Positions 53,709-63,944 of a stretch of DNA of 64,000 nt are shown piece after piece. The notes under the pieces are model-generated. The model made no database searches, was not told where the DNA came from, and saw nothing but the letters and a program-made list of their open reading frames with translations. Each line of letters begins with the position of its first letter. The first letter of the stretch is position 1. Origin of the DNA: Aradus depressus (taxonomy: Eukaryota; Arthropoda; Insecta; Hemiptera; Aradidae). The position numbers and the translations under genes were made by a program. The stretch is from NCBI GenBank assembly GCA_963662175.1, contig OY759221.1:30502045-30566044 (forward strand), written 5' to 3'.

Positions 53709-54128
53709 TAACTTTTTTTTTTTTTTTTTTTTTCTTCTTTTTGGTCTCGGCAGACACCACACTAGCCATTGCTATTCTTAAAACTACACTATAAAATATA
53801 ATTCTGCCAAAGACGGGATACTGGAGGGAGGAGCCCAGACAGAGGGCCCAAGCAAGCGGCCCCAGCCAAGCCACGGGACAGCCGGAGGCACCGCCGGACC
53901 ACATCACCCAAAACAATATTCATAGCGCCGACCAGTGACTGGAGTGGAGGCTCCTGAAGGAAGGTCTGCATGTAGTGCCGGCCGTCCAGACCTTCGGAGC
54001 TCCTGGGTCTATAGACCAGTGCCCCCCACAGACCCTCAGCCAAGCCAGCAACCCCAAGCCCAGGCCCCCCAGTCAGAGCATACATTGGTTCAATTTATAG
54101 CTAAGGAATCTGGTGATGATGGGGGGGG
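53709..54128 (-). mobile_element. GC-rich LINE-like 3' end sharing the SINE2 tail
   Basis: Minus-oriented: GC-rich sequence with an open stretch (GDVVRRCLRLSRGLAGAACL; ending RLWQNYIL and stop), then 'gtgtagttttaagaatag', 'atggctagtgtggtgtctgc', 'cgagacc' and a poly-A (T run 53711-53731). The last 30 bp match the SINE2 tail at 6061-6090. GC content is far above its surroundings. Confidence 0.6.
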
Positions 54129-54144
54129 GGGACTTGAATGAAAT

Positions 54145-54191
54145 AAGTATAAGAGATAAGACTGATAAGACTAGTCTTATCTCTTATACTT
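54145..54191. repeat. 18-bp-arm inverted repeat
   Basis: Arms 54145-54162 and 54174-54191 ('aagtataagagataagac') are exact. An outer pair (54131-54145 with 54283-54297, 14 of 15 matching) encloses it and the hammerhead-like motif. Confidence 0.95.
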
Positions 54192-54195
54192 TTGG

Positions 54196-54230
54196 CTGAG
54201 GATGGTAGAATGGTAGAAATACCGAAAGTA
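54196..54230 (+). other. Hammerhead-ribozyme-like core
   Basis: CTGAGGA (54196-54202) fits the invariant CTGANGA. GGTA and TACC can form stem II, and GAAA follows (54224-54227). The next bases GTAC and GTAT could form a stem III-like pairing. The stem II loop is long (12 nt) and the cleavage triplet is not clear, so activity is doubtful. Confidence 0.35.
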
Positions 54231-54480
54231 CTCCCTTGTATATATATTCTGTGAAATTAGACAATACCAAATAAACTAGTTTTATTTCATTCAAGTTCAA
54301 TTAAGACGACAACTATCATTTTTCAGCCAAATCAACCAAAGGGAAGGGGAGGATTTAGAGGGAGGCTTAACATAACAACTATAATAACTGTCGATAGAAT
54401 GAATGAATCAACACGAAAATTTATATGTGTGACCAAAGCCTCATGAACACCTACATTTCATCTTAACACAATAACTATAT

Positions 54481-55139
54481 TAATTACCCAAAACTAATTT
54501 TTTGGAAACTCGAAATGAGAAATACTCCTCTCTCTCACCCAGGCCCAAAAAAAATTTTTTTTGGGAACACCATTGCTCACGGGGAGGTGGAGAATTGCCC
54601 AATTGGGTCCTGTTAGTGCTATTGAAAACAAGCCATTTGACCCAATAGACTGCCCTAGATTCCCGATAGACTCGCCCTATCTCTAACGGTCACCTCTCTA
54701 TAATGAATAGGGCCCCTAGCCTAGATCTGCATATTAGATGATGGGCGAGCAGCACCTGTACCTAACGTCAAGTCAACAGGTTATTTAGGTAGCTCCCAAA
54801 CTGGATTACAGACCTATAATCTTATTTTTTTTTTATTAATTTATCAAAAAAATCAAGTTTTTAAGAATATACCTTATATTTCAATTATTATACACTGAAA
54901 AGTAGAGTTTTTGAAAACAAAATGATACTCACAGATTAAGAAAACAACAAGACACGAACGCCACTTACCTGTAAAAAAAAAAATTATATGATTAGTATAT
55001 TATACAGATGAATAAATAAATAATACTCAGACAATATTGAATACATTAATTTCCATAAAAAAACAAGACAGTGAGGCAGTCACCCACTAGAACGAGATGA
55101 TGTCGATATTTTAATTGTTTCTGATAGAATAACGTCATG
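54481..55139. other. Unassigned DNA
   Basis: 54560-54790 is mid-GC without frame or family. A poly-A/AT tract follows. Confidence 0.45.
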
Positions 55140-55345
55140 AAAAATCCTTGAGCTCGCCGACTTTCGGATGGGACATTAGCGATGTCAGGAACTCGTAAAG
55201 GAACCCTACTCTATGTGAATAAAAATGTAGGATAGACCAAATTTAGGTCTCCCGCAGTTGAGTCGGGCTCATGTCGAAGAGCGACGAAAGAGTGCTCGTT
55301 AATACTCTCAATTAAAGCCCGGGCATGAGTCATAATATCTAACTC
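55140..55345 (+). mobile_element. SINE1, 5'-truncated
   Basis: 'actttcggatgggaca', 'gcgatgtcaggaactcg', 'gtgaataaaaatgtagg', 'gggctcatgtcgaagag' and 'gcccgggcatgagtcat'. Diverged. Confidence 0.85.
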
Positions 55346-55604
55346 TATCGTTGCTTTCTACATGAACTCTTTAAGGGCACCAATCACAATTTTACGAAAT
55401 ATAGGTTAATTTTGCTATGAAAATAATTGCAGGTTTGTTAGAAACCGCTATAATTAATTATAGACCTTTACAGGCTTTTCAGGTAAAAGTAACCTTTTAA
55501 TTATTAATAAAATATTTTTGCAAACAAGAAGGAATATATCAACTTTTTTATTTAGATTTTTTTTTCTTTTGTAATAAAATACTACCATTACAATGGTTAG
55601 TTCT

Positions 55605-55910
55605 TTATTGTGATTTATGCCCGGTCTTTTAACTTCAAGGTCATATTGCCTACTACCAGAGGGCTCTATCATGGCTCTGATGAACATCTATCGCTCTATT
55701 ACGAAAACCCTAAATTTAGCCTACGCTAAATTTTTATTCACCTAGGGTTGGGGTGTTCAACGAGTACCTGACAGCCGTACAGGCTCGGGACCATCGCATA
55801 GCATGCCATCCGAAGGACGGCGTACTCAATGTTTTTTACTCTTCCAAAAAAAAAAAACTAAGAGCCTCGGTCGGGTTGCGAACCCGCGATCTTGAACTCA
55901 GTAGCCCTCT
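55605..55910 (-). mobile_element. SINE1 copy
   Basis: Minus strand with all body blocks ('actaccagagggctc', 'gagtacctgacagccgtac', 'gccatccgaaggacggcg') and B box 'gggttgcgaaccc'. The head is truncated at 'cttgaactcagtag'. Confidence 0.9.
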
Positions 55911-55974
55911 TCTTTACAATTAAACATTACTTAGGACATATTTTCTACGGAAATTTGGAAAACGATTGAATATA

Positions 55975-56612
55975 CAGGGTGGCCCAGATAAGCGGACCAC
56001 AAGTGAAATAACTCCTAAACGGTTATCAAAATTGTGCATAGGACTAAAGTTGTAGCACTCGCCGAGAGCTGAAGTATGGCGTCCTCGAAAAGACATAAAT
56101 GACCCTTTTTAATGGCTCAAACAGCCCTTCGAAGGGCGGGGTTCCCTTTTGACCCTTAAGTTTCATTACATTTAATTAAAGTACTAAATAATCAAGGAAG
56201 AACTGTGCAAACAGATTTTTGATACGTCAAGTAGTTCTCGGAACAAAAAAAAAGTTTAAAGTTGCACGTTCTTCTTATTCTGAAGTTATTAAATTCCAAC
56301 TTCCGAATAAGAAAAACATGCAACTTTAAACGGTTTTTTTCCGAGAACTACTTAACGTATCAAAAAACTGTTTACACAGTTCTTCCTTGTTTCTTTAGTA
56401 CTTTAATAAAATCTAATGAAACTTAAGGGTCAAAAGGGAACCCCGCCCTTCGAAGGGCTGTTTGAGCCATTAAAAGGGTAATTTTTTTCTTTTCGAGGAC
56501 ACCATACTATAGCTCTTGGCGAGTGATATAACTTTTGTCCTATGCACAATTTTGATATCTCTAACCGTTTAGGAGTTATTTCACTTGTGGCCCGCTTATC
56601 TGGGCCACCCTG
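55975..56612. mobile_element. 638-bp near-complete palindrome
   Basis: Ends CAGGGTGGCCCAGATAAGCG and CGCTTATCTGGGCCACCCTG are inverted, and the mirror symmetry continues through about 310 bp per arm ('cttcgaagggcggggttccc' with 'gggaaccccgcccttcgaag'; 'agttctcggaac' with 'ccgagaact') to a centre near 56290. The arms differ by scattered substitutions. No coding. Inserted in a Rep-B fragment; no clear TSD. Confidence 0.85.
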
Positions 56613-56649
56613 TTTAATGAGGAACATTTTTGGTAACAACTAGTTACGT

Positions 56650-56825
56650 TATTATGACTCATGCCCGAGCTTTAACTACGTGGTCATATCGCCTACATCA
56701 AGAACGCTCTTTTGTCACTCTGGTAGATAAGAGCCCGACTCTACTATGGGAGTTCTAAAATTTGCTCACCCTAAATTTTTAATCACCTGGGGTAGGGGTT
56801 TTTAACGAGTACCTGACATCATCAC
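56650..56825 (-). mobile_element. SINE1 3' half
   Basis: 'tgactcatgcccgagctt', 'acgtggtcatatcgccta', 'taaatttttaatcacctggg' and 'gagtacctgacatc'. Head absent. Confidence 0.85.
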
Positions 56826-57669
56826 TTGTTTACTTTTGCTTTAATCGTGTAAATCCAGTTTTTGTAATAAATAAATTATGTTTGCATTATTATTAATCCT
56901 ATACCTTCTAAATCTATAGGAGTGAATGAAAATGAATATTGTTAACCCTTTCTTGGATTTTCCCTTAGTTACCTAATAATTATTAACAATACTTTTTGAA
57001 ATACTCATGAATGATGCCTTTCTAAAGTTGATTTAATCGAAAACGCCCTCTTCACTTGGAATAGTGCCGTAGTGAATAAATGGTTAAATGCAGTTACCTC
57101 GTTGATTTAACCGAAAACATACACAATTTTACGAGATATCAAGAAACCCACATCTTTATAATTCTGAAAGTATTAGAGTCCTGAGCTCCATCACAGTGCA
57201 CAGATGGCTTGTGAGATCATCACAGTACACTTAACTCATTTTTCCCATTTTACGACTTAACAACTTATTCTCTGTGACCATAGATATGATCTTAGCACAA
57301 TTGCAAGGAACTACATTTATCAATACAACCAAATTTGTACACCAATAACTGCCAAATAAGTATTAAATTATTAAAATACGATTTTACGATTCAAAATAAT
57401 TGTATATTACTACATCTAGTTAGAAAGTTATGGAGGATTATACACATTAAGAATAATATGAAAACTACGGAAAAAGGAAAACTACGTTTTTGTAGATTGA
57501 GGAAGAGAACACATTACATCACAATTGACTGGTGAATTGTTGGGCAAACAACTAGACTAAATTGAAACATATATAGAACCATTGACGTACCTGAGGGGAG
57601 GGGGGGACTTTCCTTCCCCCACTCTTTTCGGTGGGAACTTTTGAAACACCTATTGACATTGTGATGAAA
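56826..57669. other. Unassigned AT-rich DNA
   Basis: Short open stretches only. 57590-57640 has a G/C-rich 'gaggggaggggggg' patch. Confidence 0.45.
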
Positions 57670-58220
57670 TATTAATTGCAAAAATATGTTTATATCATAT
57701 ATTTCTAATATATCTGATGTGGCTATATAATATTAAAAACATATTTTAAAATTCGTTGCTATTCGTTACGATATAAACATTGCATTGAAATATTTATTAC
57801 TGTGATTTATTCTTTGTGTCACAATAACTTTGTTCATAATGATTTTCAAGTTGAGGGCACGGAGACGATTGAAAATATAATAAGAAACATTTTTGCTAAG
57901 AGCCAATTTTCCGATAAAACCAACTGTTTTGGCGTAAATGAAGCAAATGTTTTAAAAAATGTGTTTAAAAACATTTTAGGGCGGTTTTCGACATCTCGTA
58001 ATTCGGGCGACCTGCGAAAACTTTTGATTAGATCATTAATATAAACGGTATCGTAAAATGTACTTAGGCCCCGAAGTAAAGTGGTCTCCATTTACGTTCG
58101 TTTTTGTCCAAAATATAATCAGATCTAAGTTAGCACATGTGACATCTGTTTTCAAATTTCAAGTTTTATAGCTGCAATGGTTTCTTCAATGGCACACAAT
58201 GTTATAATAAAATACACGGA
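57670..58220 (+). repeat. Rep-B copy
   Basis: 'ccaactgttttggcgtaaat', 'agggcggttttcgacatctc', 'taggccccgaagtaaagtgg', 'cacatgtgacatctg' and 'tcaagttttatagctgc'. Confidence 0.75.
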
Positions 58221-58799
58221 TTTCGGATTTTCGCCTTATTACAATACTTCCTTATTACTAAAGGTATAATAGTAAAAAATAAAACCAATTTAACATAATA
58301 AAAATGGGTTTTCCGCAATCATTCAGATAATTTTTAAGGATGTTTTTAGAAATCTAGTTTTAATGAAGGATAAATTAAACAACACTGTGAAGTTGGAATG
58401 GTCTCGACACCCGATTTTTACAAAAAAAAAAAAAAATCCCGAAATTTTTCTTTCCGAATTTTTAGGATTATAATTTTGCCGGGATTTCAGGATCACAAAC
58501 CCCAGAATCCTAGAAGGGGTGAAGTCCCTTGTACAAGGCAAGAGGAGAGAGGTTTCGGTCAATTGAATTCAAGAGCCCCGTTACTTTAGACCCTGTCACA
58601 TCAAATTGAGCCGGTCACGGTACCTCCCCACCTCAATTTGTCCAACCATCTCATTCCTCCTGTCTTTCTCACAGTCTACCAACTGACAGATAGCCACATA
58701 AAGAAGAGGACCAGTGCTCCACAGCTAAAGAGTTTCATGAGAAGTTCATATTAAGAAAGTAGAGCTTTACTAGATTTTTCACGACACTCCTATACCTTT
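58221..58799. other. Unassigned DNA
   Basis: Nothing recognised; a 14-A run near 58424. Confidence 0.45.
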
Positions 58800-59400
58800 C
58801 ATTTTTTTAAATATGAAAAAAAAAAGTCGTCGCTGAATCACCGGCAATGTACTTCCCCAGGACGACTAAATAAACTAAGTTTTGGCCCCCTCCACTGACC
58901 ATTGACCAATTTGGCTGAAACCCCCCTTATGGGGTTTTGTATTCACATATAAAATATATCGAGTAATGTGTTCATTAAATCGGCAGTTAAGTTTGAGTTG
59001 AGCCCCATTTCTGATCCCCTTCCCTTCGGCGTATTCGGCTGAAAATCAATAAGTGACGTCAAAAATCATTAAAATAAAATTTCATATCGATACATTCGTT
59101 CTATCTGGAGTTATCGTATTCACAGTGTGTATGTGATAATAATTTTGTGAGCGCTCTAACGTAGAAATATCCAGGCAATGAACTGGAAATTTGAGATCAG
59201 TATGTAATATGTGCTATCTAATTAGATTTTCTGTGTCTTGAAATAATTAAATAATTAGTTTTAGACGTTTGCTCGAATTACGCGAAAACTAATAGAACTA
59301 TCAATTAAGTGCTCTCTTTACAATAAATGTTCCCAATTAAATTTCCAACTATTTAAATTCTTTCAGGTTTGAGATAGGAAGGGATTATGCAGATCCATAA
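58800..59400 (-). repeat. Rep-A fragment followed by Rep-B fragment
   Basis: 58825-59130: 'gtcgctgaatcaccggcaat', 'gtacttccccagg', 'cccttcccttcggcgtat', 'tatctggagttatcg' (Rep-A). 59145-59400: 'gagcgctctaacgtag', 'gacgtttgctcgaattacgc', 'aggtttgagataggaa' (Rep-B). Confidence 0.7.
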
Positions 59401-59494
59401 AAATGTGGAGGGTCGTATTTTGGTTACATCAGATATTTTTTATTATTATTGTTATTACTTATCACCTGTAAGTCCAACTCTGCGATTTAATAAC

Positions 59495-59775
59495 TGTTTT
59501 TAGTTAGTTAATGTGACTCATACACGGACATTAACTACGAGGTCACTTCGCCTACTACCAGAGCGCTCTATCGTCGCTCTGCTGGACCTGAGCCCGACTC
59601 AACTATGAAAGTCTAAATTTTGCTCACCTTAAATTTTTATTCACCTAGGATAGGAGACTTTAACAAGTATCTGACATCGTAAAGGCTCGGGAATATCTCG
59701 TCTCTTCCGAAGTTTTCAAACCTCGATTTTTAGCTCAGTAAGCAAGCACGCTACTTCTGAGCTACTGGCGCCCTC
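59495..59775 (-). mobile_element. SINE1 copy
   Basis: 'tgactcatacacggac', 'cactaccagagcgctc'-type hairpin region, 'tatctgacatcgtaaaggc' and head ending 'gagctactggcgccctc'. Lacks about 50 bp around the 'ccgaaggacgg' region. Confidence 0.88.
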
Positions 59776-59792
59776 TATCTTATTAGTAAAGT

Positions 59793-59860
59793 ATTTTGAT
59801 TTATACATTTTTATGACGTATTTTATTATCTTGTTATGGTTTATTATTATTATTATTCCG
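59793..59860 (+). repeat. Family F 3' end, decayed
   Basis: 'tttatacatttttatgacg', 'ttattatcttgttatgg', then TTA repeats. Compare 14480 and 46470. Confidence 0.5.
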
Positions 59861-60339
59861 ATATCATATCGCGCTCTGGTGTTATGAAATCTTTACAGTT
59901 CGAAGCGTTTTTCTCTTATAAGGTTAATTCAAATTGTGGTTTATTGATTGATTTGTTGTTACATCTGTAACTCTAGGCTGGGTTGTGTTCCAAATTTGAT
60001 CATATTCTATTTGGTTATGTAATTTTTCTGAATGTAAAATTTCCTTTCATTAATAACGTGGTAGAATTGCAGTTTGGTTAATGACTGTCTGAAGTAACAC
60101 TGAAACTGGGCTAGATGGCTTGCCTAATCTCCTCCAATGGTTAACTCCAGTCTACCGCTCCACTAGCAATCTATTAGCAACAGATCAAACTTGCTATTTA
60201 CAAGGAAACTAATTACGAAACCATCTCAGACTCTCTGGCGTTAAATCTGGGTTACCACAGAGTTACCGAACAAAGTCAATAATATTGAGAATATTCTTCT
60301 GAACCCAATTCATCAATTTTGTTAAAAATACGGTGTCTT
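59861..60339. other. Unassigned DNA
   Basis: Nothing recognised. Confidence 0.45.
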
Positions 60340-60850
60340 ACTCAGGGATACCTGAATCACCAGACTATATTTCATGGTGATAGATTCATTACTTCGGCAG
60401 TTATTGGGGTATTTGTGTTGAGGTCCCCCTCCTACTCCCCCTCTTCCGTTTGGCCTATATGGCAGAAAATGAATACAAATAAAATTTCACGTCGATTCAT
60501 TCATTCTATTGGGAATTATCGTGTTCCATAGACGAGAGATTTTTTGGTATCACAAGGGGAAATTCAATTTCAAACTCAACATTATTAGAAAATTTCACAT
60601 CGATACATTCATTCTATTAGAAATTATCGTGTTTCATAGACGAGAGCTTTTTTGGGACCTCAAGGGGAAATTCAATTTCAAACTCAACATTATTACAAAA
60701 TTTCACGTCGACACATTCATTCTATTAGGAATTATCGTGTTCCATAGACAAGAAACTTTTTGGGATCACAAGGGGAAATTCAATACAAACTCAATATTAT
60801 TACAAAATGTCTTACATTTATTATTTCGGCAGTTATTACAAAAATTCAGT
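60340..60850 (-). repeat. Rep-A copy with internal expansion
   Basis: 'tcattacttcggcagttat', 'ttgtgttgaggtccccct', 'gtttggcctatatggcag' then the 108-bp array below. Minus orientation. Confidence 0.75.
60481..60800 (+). repeat. 108-bp tandem array, three units
   Basis: 'aaaatttcac' starts at 60481, 60589 and 60697 (period exactly 108), each with 'cattcattctatt', 'aattatcgtgtt' and 'aaggggaaattcaat'. Because 108 is divisible by three, a frame stays open over three 36-residue repeats, a by-product of the repeat. Confidence 0.9.
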
Positions 60851-61281
60851 AGCTTCATTTCCTTTAAGTACCGGCATATTTTCCACTGGTCAAAAGTAAG
60901 AAAAAAAAAGCTTGAGTACTGTAGACCTAGGACCTAGAAATACCCTATTTTTTTCAAATTTTGAAAACACAAAAAGGCCGTTTGACCAAAATGAAAATTG
61001 TAGCCGTTTAAAATGGAACCTCCCATGTATTAAAATAACCTCAAAAAAAAAAAAAAACAATAACACATCAATTGATGCATCGGCAACCATAGAAATGATG
61101 AGGGGGTGCACTTGCAATCCCGAGAGAGTGTATTTCTGAAAGCGAGAAGTTCGTCCTGGATGGCTTTATAAGGAATAGCTGCCAGGAACTGGTCTGGAGT
61201 CAAGCTGGGAAACTAAACTACAATACAAAAGGACAAGTACAATTAAATTATGTCTTTTGAAATGGGGACATTTTCAACATT
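60851..61281. other. Unassigned DNA
   Basis: A-run at 61047-61060; nothing recognised. Confidence 0.45.
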
Positions 61282-61603
61282 AAACCATTTATAAATATTC
61301 AATTAAAACATTTATAAATATTCATTTAAACCATTTATAAATATTCATCTAAACCATTTTAAATATTCATTCAAACCATTTATAAATATGCATTTAAACC
61401 ATTAATAAATATTCATTTAAACCATTTATAAATATCCATTTAAACCATTTATAAATATTCATCTAAACCATTTATAAATATTCATTTAAACCATTTATAA
61501 ATATTCATCTAAACCATTTATAAATATTCATTTAAACCATTTATAACTACTCATTTAAACCATTTATAAGTATTCATTTAAACCATTTATAAATATTCAT
61601 TTA
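61282..61603. repeat. 23-bp minisatellite, 14 units
   Basis: Fourteen units of 23 bp built on 'aaaccatttataaatattca' with few substitutions (for example ATCT for ATTT). Spans 322 bp. AT-rich, no spacers. Confidence 0.97.
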
Positions 61604-61719
61604 TAAACGCTTTTTTGTTTATTTATTTTTATTTTTTTTCGTTAAAACTCAGGACAATTTAAGAAAAAATATTTCCGAAAACATTTTTCCCGTCATTTTT
61701 TTTATTTACTTTTTTTTGT

Positions 61720-62184
61720 CGTCATATATGAAGTATAGTGGAAGGTATATAACCAGTCAAAAATTCTACTTGAGTTTTCAACGGAATATCATGTTTTCCG
61801 ACCACCAGTTCCAAATAAAAAACAATTTATGTCTGTGTGTCTGTGAACACGATAACACCCAATAGAATGAATATTTGTCTACACGAAATTCCATATGTGA
61901 ATTGAAAACCCCATAAGGACAACACTTAATAATTTTCAGAGGAATCAGCGGGGGGTTCAACTTAAAAACTTCCATGCAATGAATGTATCGACATGAATTT
62001 TCATATTTGAAGTCAAAACCCAATGAGGACATAATCTGTCAAATTTCAGCAGGATAGGCTGAAGGTAAGGAGGGTTCAGGGGAGGGAGCTCAATTTAAAA
62101 ACCTAATAACTGCCGAAGTAATGCATTTATCTACACAAAATTTAGTACGAGGATTTAGGAGCCCCTATGTAAGTCAACTATGGC
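61720..62184 (+). repeat. Rep-A copy, cut at its 3' end
   Basis: Starts 'gaagtatagtggaaggtat', 'ccagtcaaaaattctac', 'gaacacgataacaccca', continues to 'atgtaagtcaactatgg' and is then interrupted by the hAT-like element. Confidence 0.8.
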
Positions 62185-62550
62185 CAGAACGTGCAAAAAT
62201 GTGCAACAAAAAATAAAATCCTGTCATTAACTGTTTTTCTGCGAAAAAAAAAAAAAAAAAATTGAATCTGAATTGTAAATTAAATAACTCTTTTTTCAGC
62301 ATAAAATTGGGTAGGGTTTAAAAATAAATCTATAAAATGAAAAGCCTAAAGGAATTTTTTTATATAATTTACAAAAAATGTTTACTGAAACAAGCTTTTT
62401 TTTACCTCCATGTTAAAACATATATGTATAAATTTTGATTAAAAAAATACTAGAGATATGTAAAATACAAAACAGTTCACCACATTACTCGAGGCCGAGA
62501 ATTTGACTTCAATTAAATTAATATATATGTTTTACTTAAGCATTTTATGT

Positions 62551-62760
62551 GTTAAAATTTACCGCTAAATACTTTTCAAAATTCTTGTTTGAAAAACTGT
62601 CGCTAAGAACGTGTTTGACTGGGAAAACGATCTCTCGACGCTGACGTAGTATCCAATCCATGGATCTTCACCATTTATGCCCGCATTGTACTTTTTGAGT
62701 TGGTCATATCCGGCATTTTTTCTCAAAACTGTTGTAAATTTTTCGATTAACCAATCTGTA
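62551..62760 (-). pseudogene. hAT-like transposase C-terminal remnant
   Basis: The minus strand reads TDWLIEKFTTVLRKNAGYDQ, LKKYNAGINGEDPWIGYY, VSVERSFSQ, then after a frameshift DSFSNKNFEKYLAVNFN. This resembles the 'LKKNPG...L' plus 'VERSFS.YK..L.D.R.SF...N.EKY' C-terminus of a hAT-related transposase group. 62184-62985 may be the body of the element: it contains repeated 'gtgcaattttg' motifs and ends near 'gaaatccgggctctagt'. Only this end of the protein survives. Confidence 0.55.
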
Positions 62761-62985
62761 CATTTTCAAACAAATAAATTTTCTAATTACGACAAAATAT
62801 GCAATTTTGTGTAATAAAAACTTAAAACGTGCAATTTTGTCAAAAAAGTTAACAACGTGCAATTTCGTCCAAAATAAAATTTATGTATATTAATCAGGAT
62901 GCCTTAATTCGTAAAAATAAATTGTTATTTAATGATTTCAAGCAAGTGAAAAAAAAAAAATGCAATTGCACAGAAATCCGGGCTC

Positions 62986-63940
62986 TAGTAATGAGTAATA
63001 AATTAGTTAATATACCGGTCATTAAAGAAGTCTTTAATTTGAATGATATTTATTATATGAGTGATATTTAAACATTTCTTCAAATGAGATATTGTTTGAA
63101 GAGAATGTGTGTGTGGCAGACAGAACTGTGTTGAGGCTACAGCTGGAGGTATGGAGTTCACTGAACTGGAAGCATTATACAAACAATGAGTCTGTCAAGA
63201 CAGACGGCCAATCAACTTGGAAAACAAACAAGAGTATCTGTCAGTACTGGTTTGCAAGTGAATAGCTCCAAATTAGTTTAAGTGGAGGTGAGTTCGCGAA
63301 TCTCTCATCATTATTATTTATTTAAACGTAACTGTACTTCCAAGCGCGGATCCAGATCTTACCCGGAAATACGAGGTATAGGGGAAGTTATGTAATCGGT
63401 GGAATTTTAAACGAAATTGAATGTTTTCCAACCTCCAGATTCCAAATAGGAAAAAATAAATAGATAAATTAAAGCGTAGTCAAGGTCCACGCCGTAGATT
63501 TTCCGTGAAAACGTCGGGATAAAATCATTTTTCATTTTATTTTCGATGCTGCCGTAGCTCTTGCATTTACTCGGCACTAGACCTTTTAGGTTTTTTGAAT
63601 TCCTTTTGATGCCAGCTTTCCTCTGATTTTCGTTTTCTATAATTCCGCGCATATTTACGATTCATATGAGACGACATCTTTAATTTTTTTTCAATTTTCA
63701 ATTTAATACCGATTTTTACATATATTTCGGAGAATATTTTTATTGTTTCACTTTGAGTCCTAGTAGTGCTCCTCAAGCTCTTTACAATGACACCCGAATC
63801 AACGTCCTATCTAAATGCGTTATCACGCTACACTAATTTCTAATTTTACACAGCGCTAATTCGCAACAATCATTCGCCGACGCCCACATTAGCCCGATAA
63901 CGTCACAGGCAAAACAAACGCTGCACAACAAACACGTACA
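62986..63940. other. Mostly unassigned; Rep-A start at 63365
   Basis: 63370-63430 ('gaggtataggggaagttat', 'gtaatcggtgg', 'gttttccaacctccag') is the Rep-A start. The rest has only short chance frames. Confidence 0.45.
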
Positions 63941-63944
63941 GACA

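Larger units (their letters stand above)
53666..54304. mobile_element. Small retroelement-like insertion with 12-bp TSD
   Basis: GACGACAACTAT occurs at 53654-53665 and 54305-54316, exactly where Rep-A is interrupted. The insertion begins 'gaaaactgacattattgcag' and ends 'attcaagttcaattaa'. The same first 43 bp recur at 63945-63987, where they are followed at once by 'ggacttgaa', here found at 54129-54137. So 53709-54128 is a later nested insertion and the element itself is only about 220 bp. It carries the hammerhead-like core at 54196. Confidence 0.75.
52988..54480. mobile_element. Rep-A palindromic element with nested insertions
   Basis: Left arm (minus) starts 'cagtcgtcggtgattcaccg' with 'gcaatgtacttcccc'. 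The centre has two perfect inverted repeats (53294-53365, 53364-53436). The right arm (plus) runs 53440-53665 and resumes at 54317 with 'catttttcagccaaatc' after a 639-bp insertion. The outer right palindrome is lost. Confidence 0.75.

Noticed and set aside
53789..54085. 98-codon GC-rich minus-strand frame that looks like a protein gene
   Set aside because: It lies inside a poly-A-tailed LINE-like insertion nested in two other elements and overlaps an equally open frame on the other strand; kept only as part of that insertion.
60509..60937. 142-codon plus-strand open frame with repeated HRRE/HRQE segments
   Set aside because: Its internal repeats are the in-frame product of the 108-bp tandem array within Rep-A; no start context, splice sites or family match.
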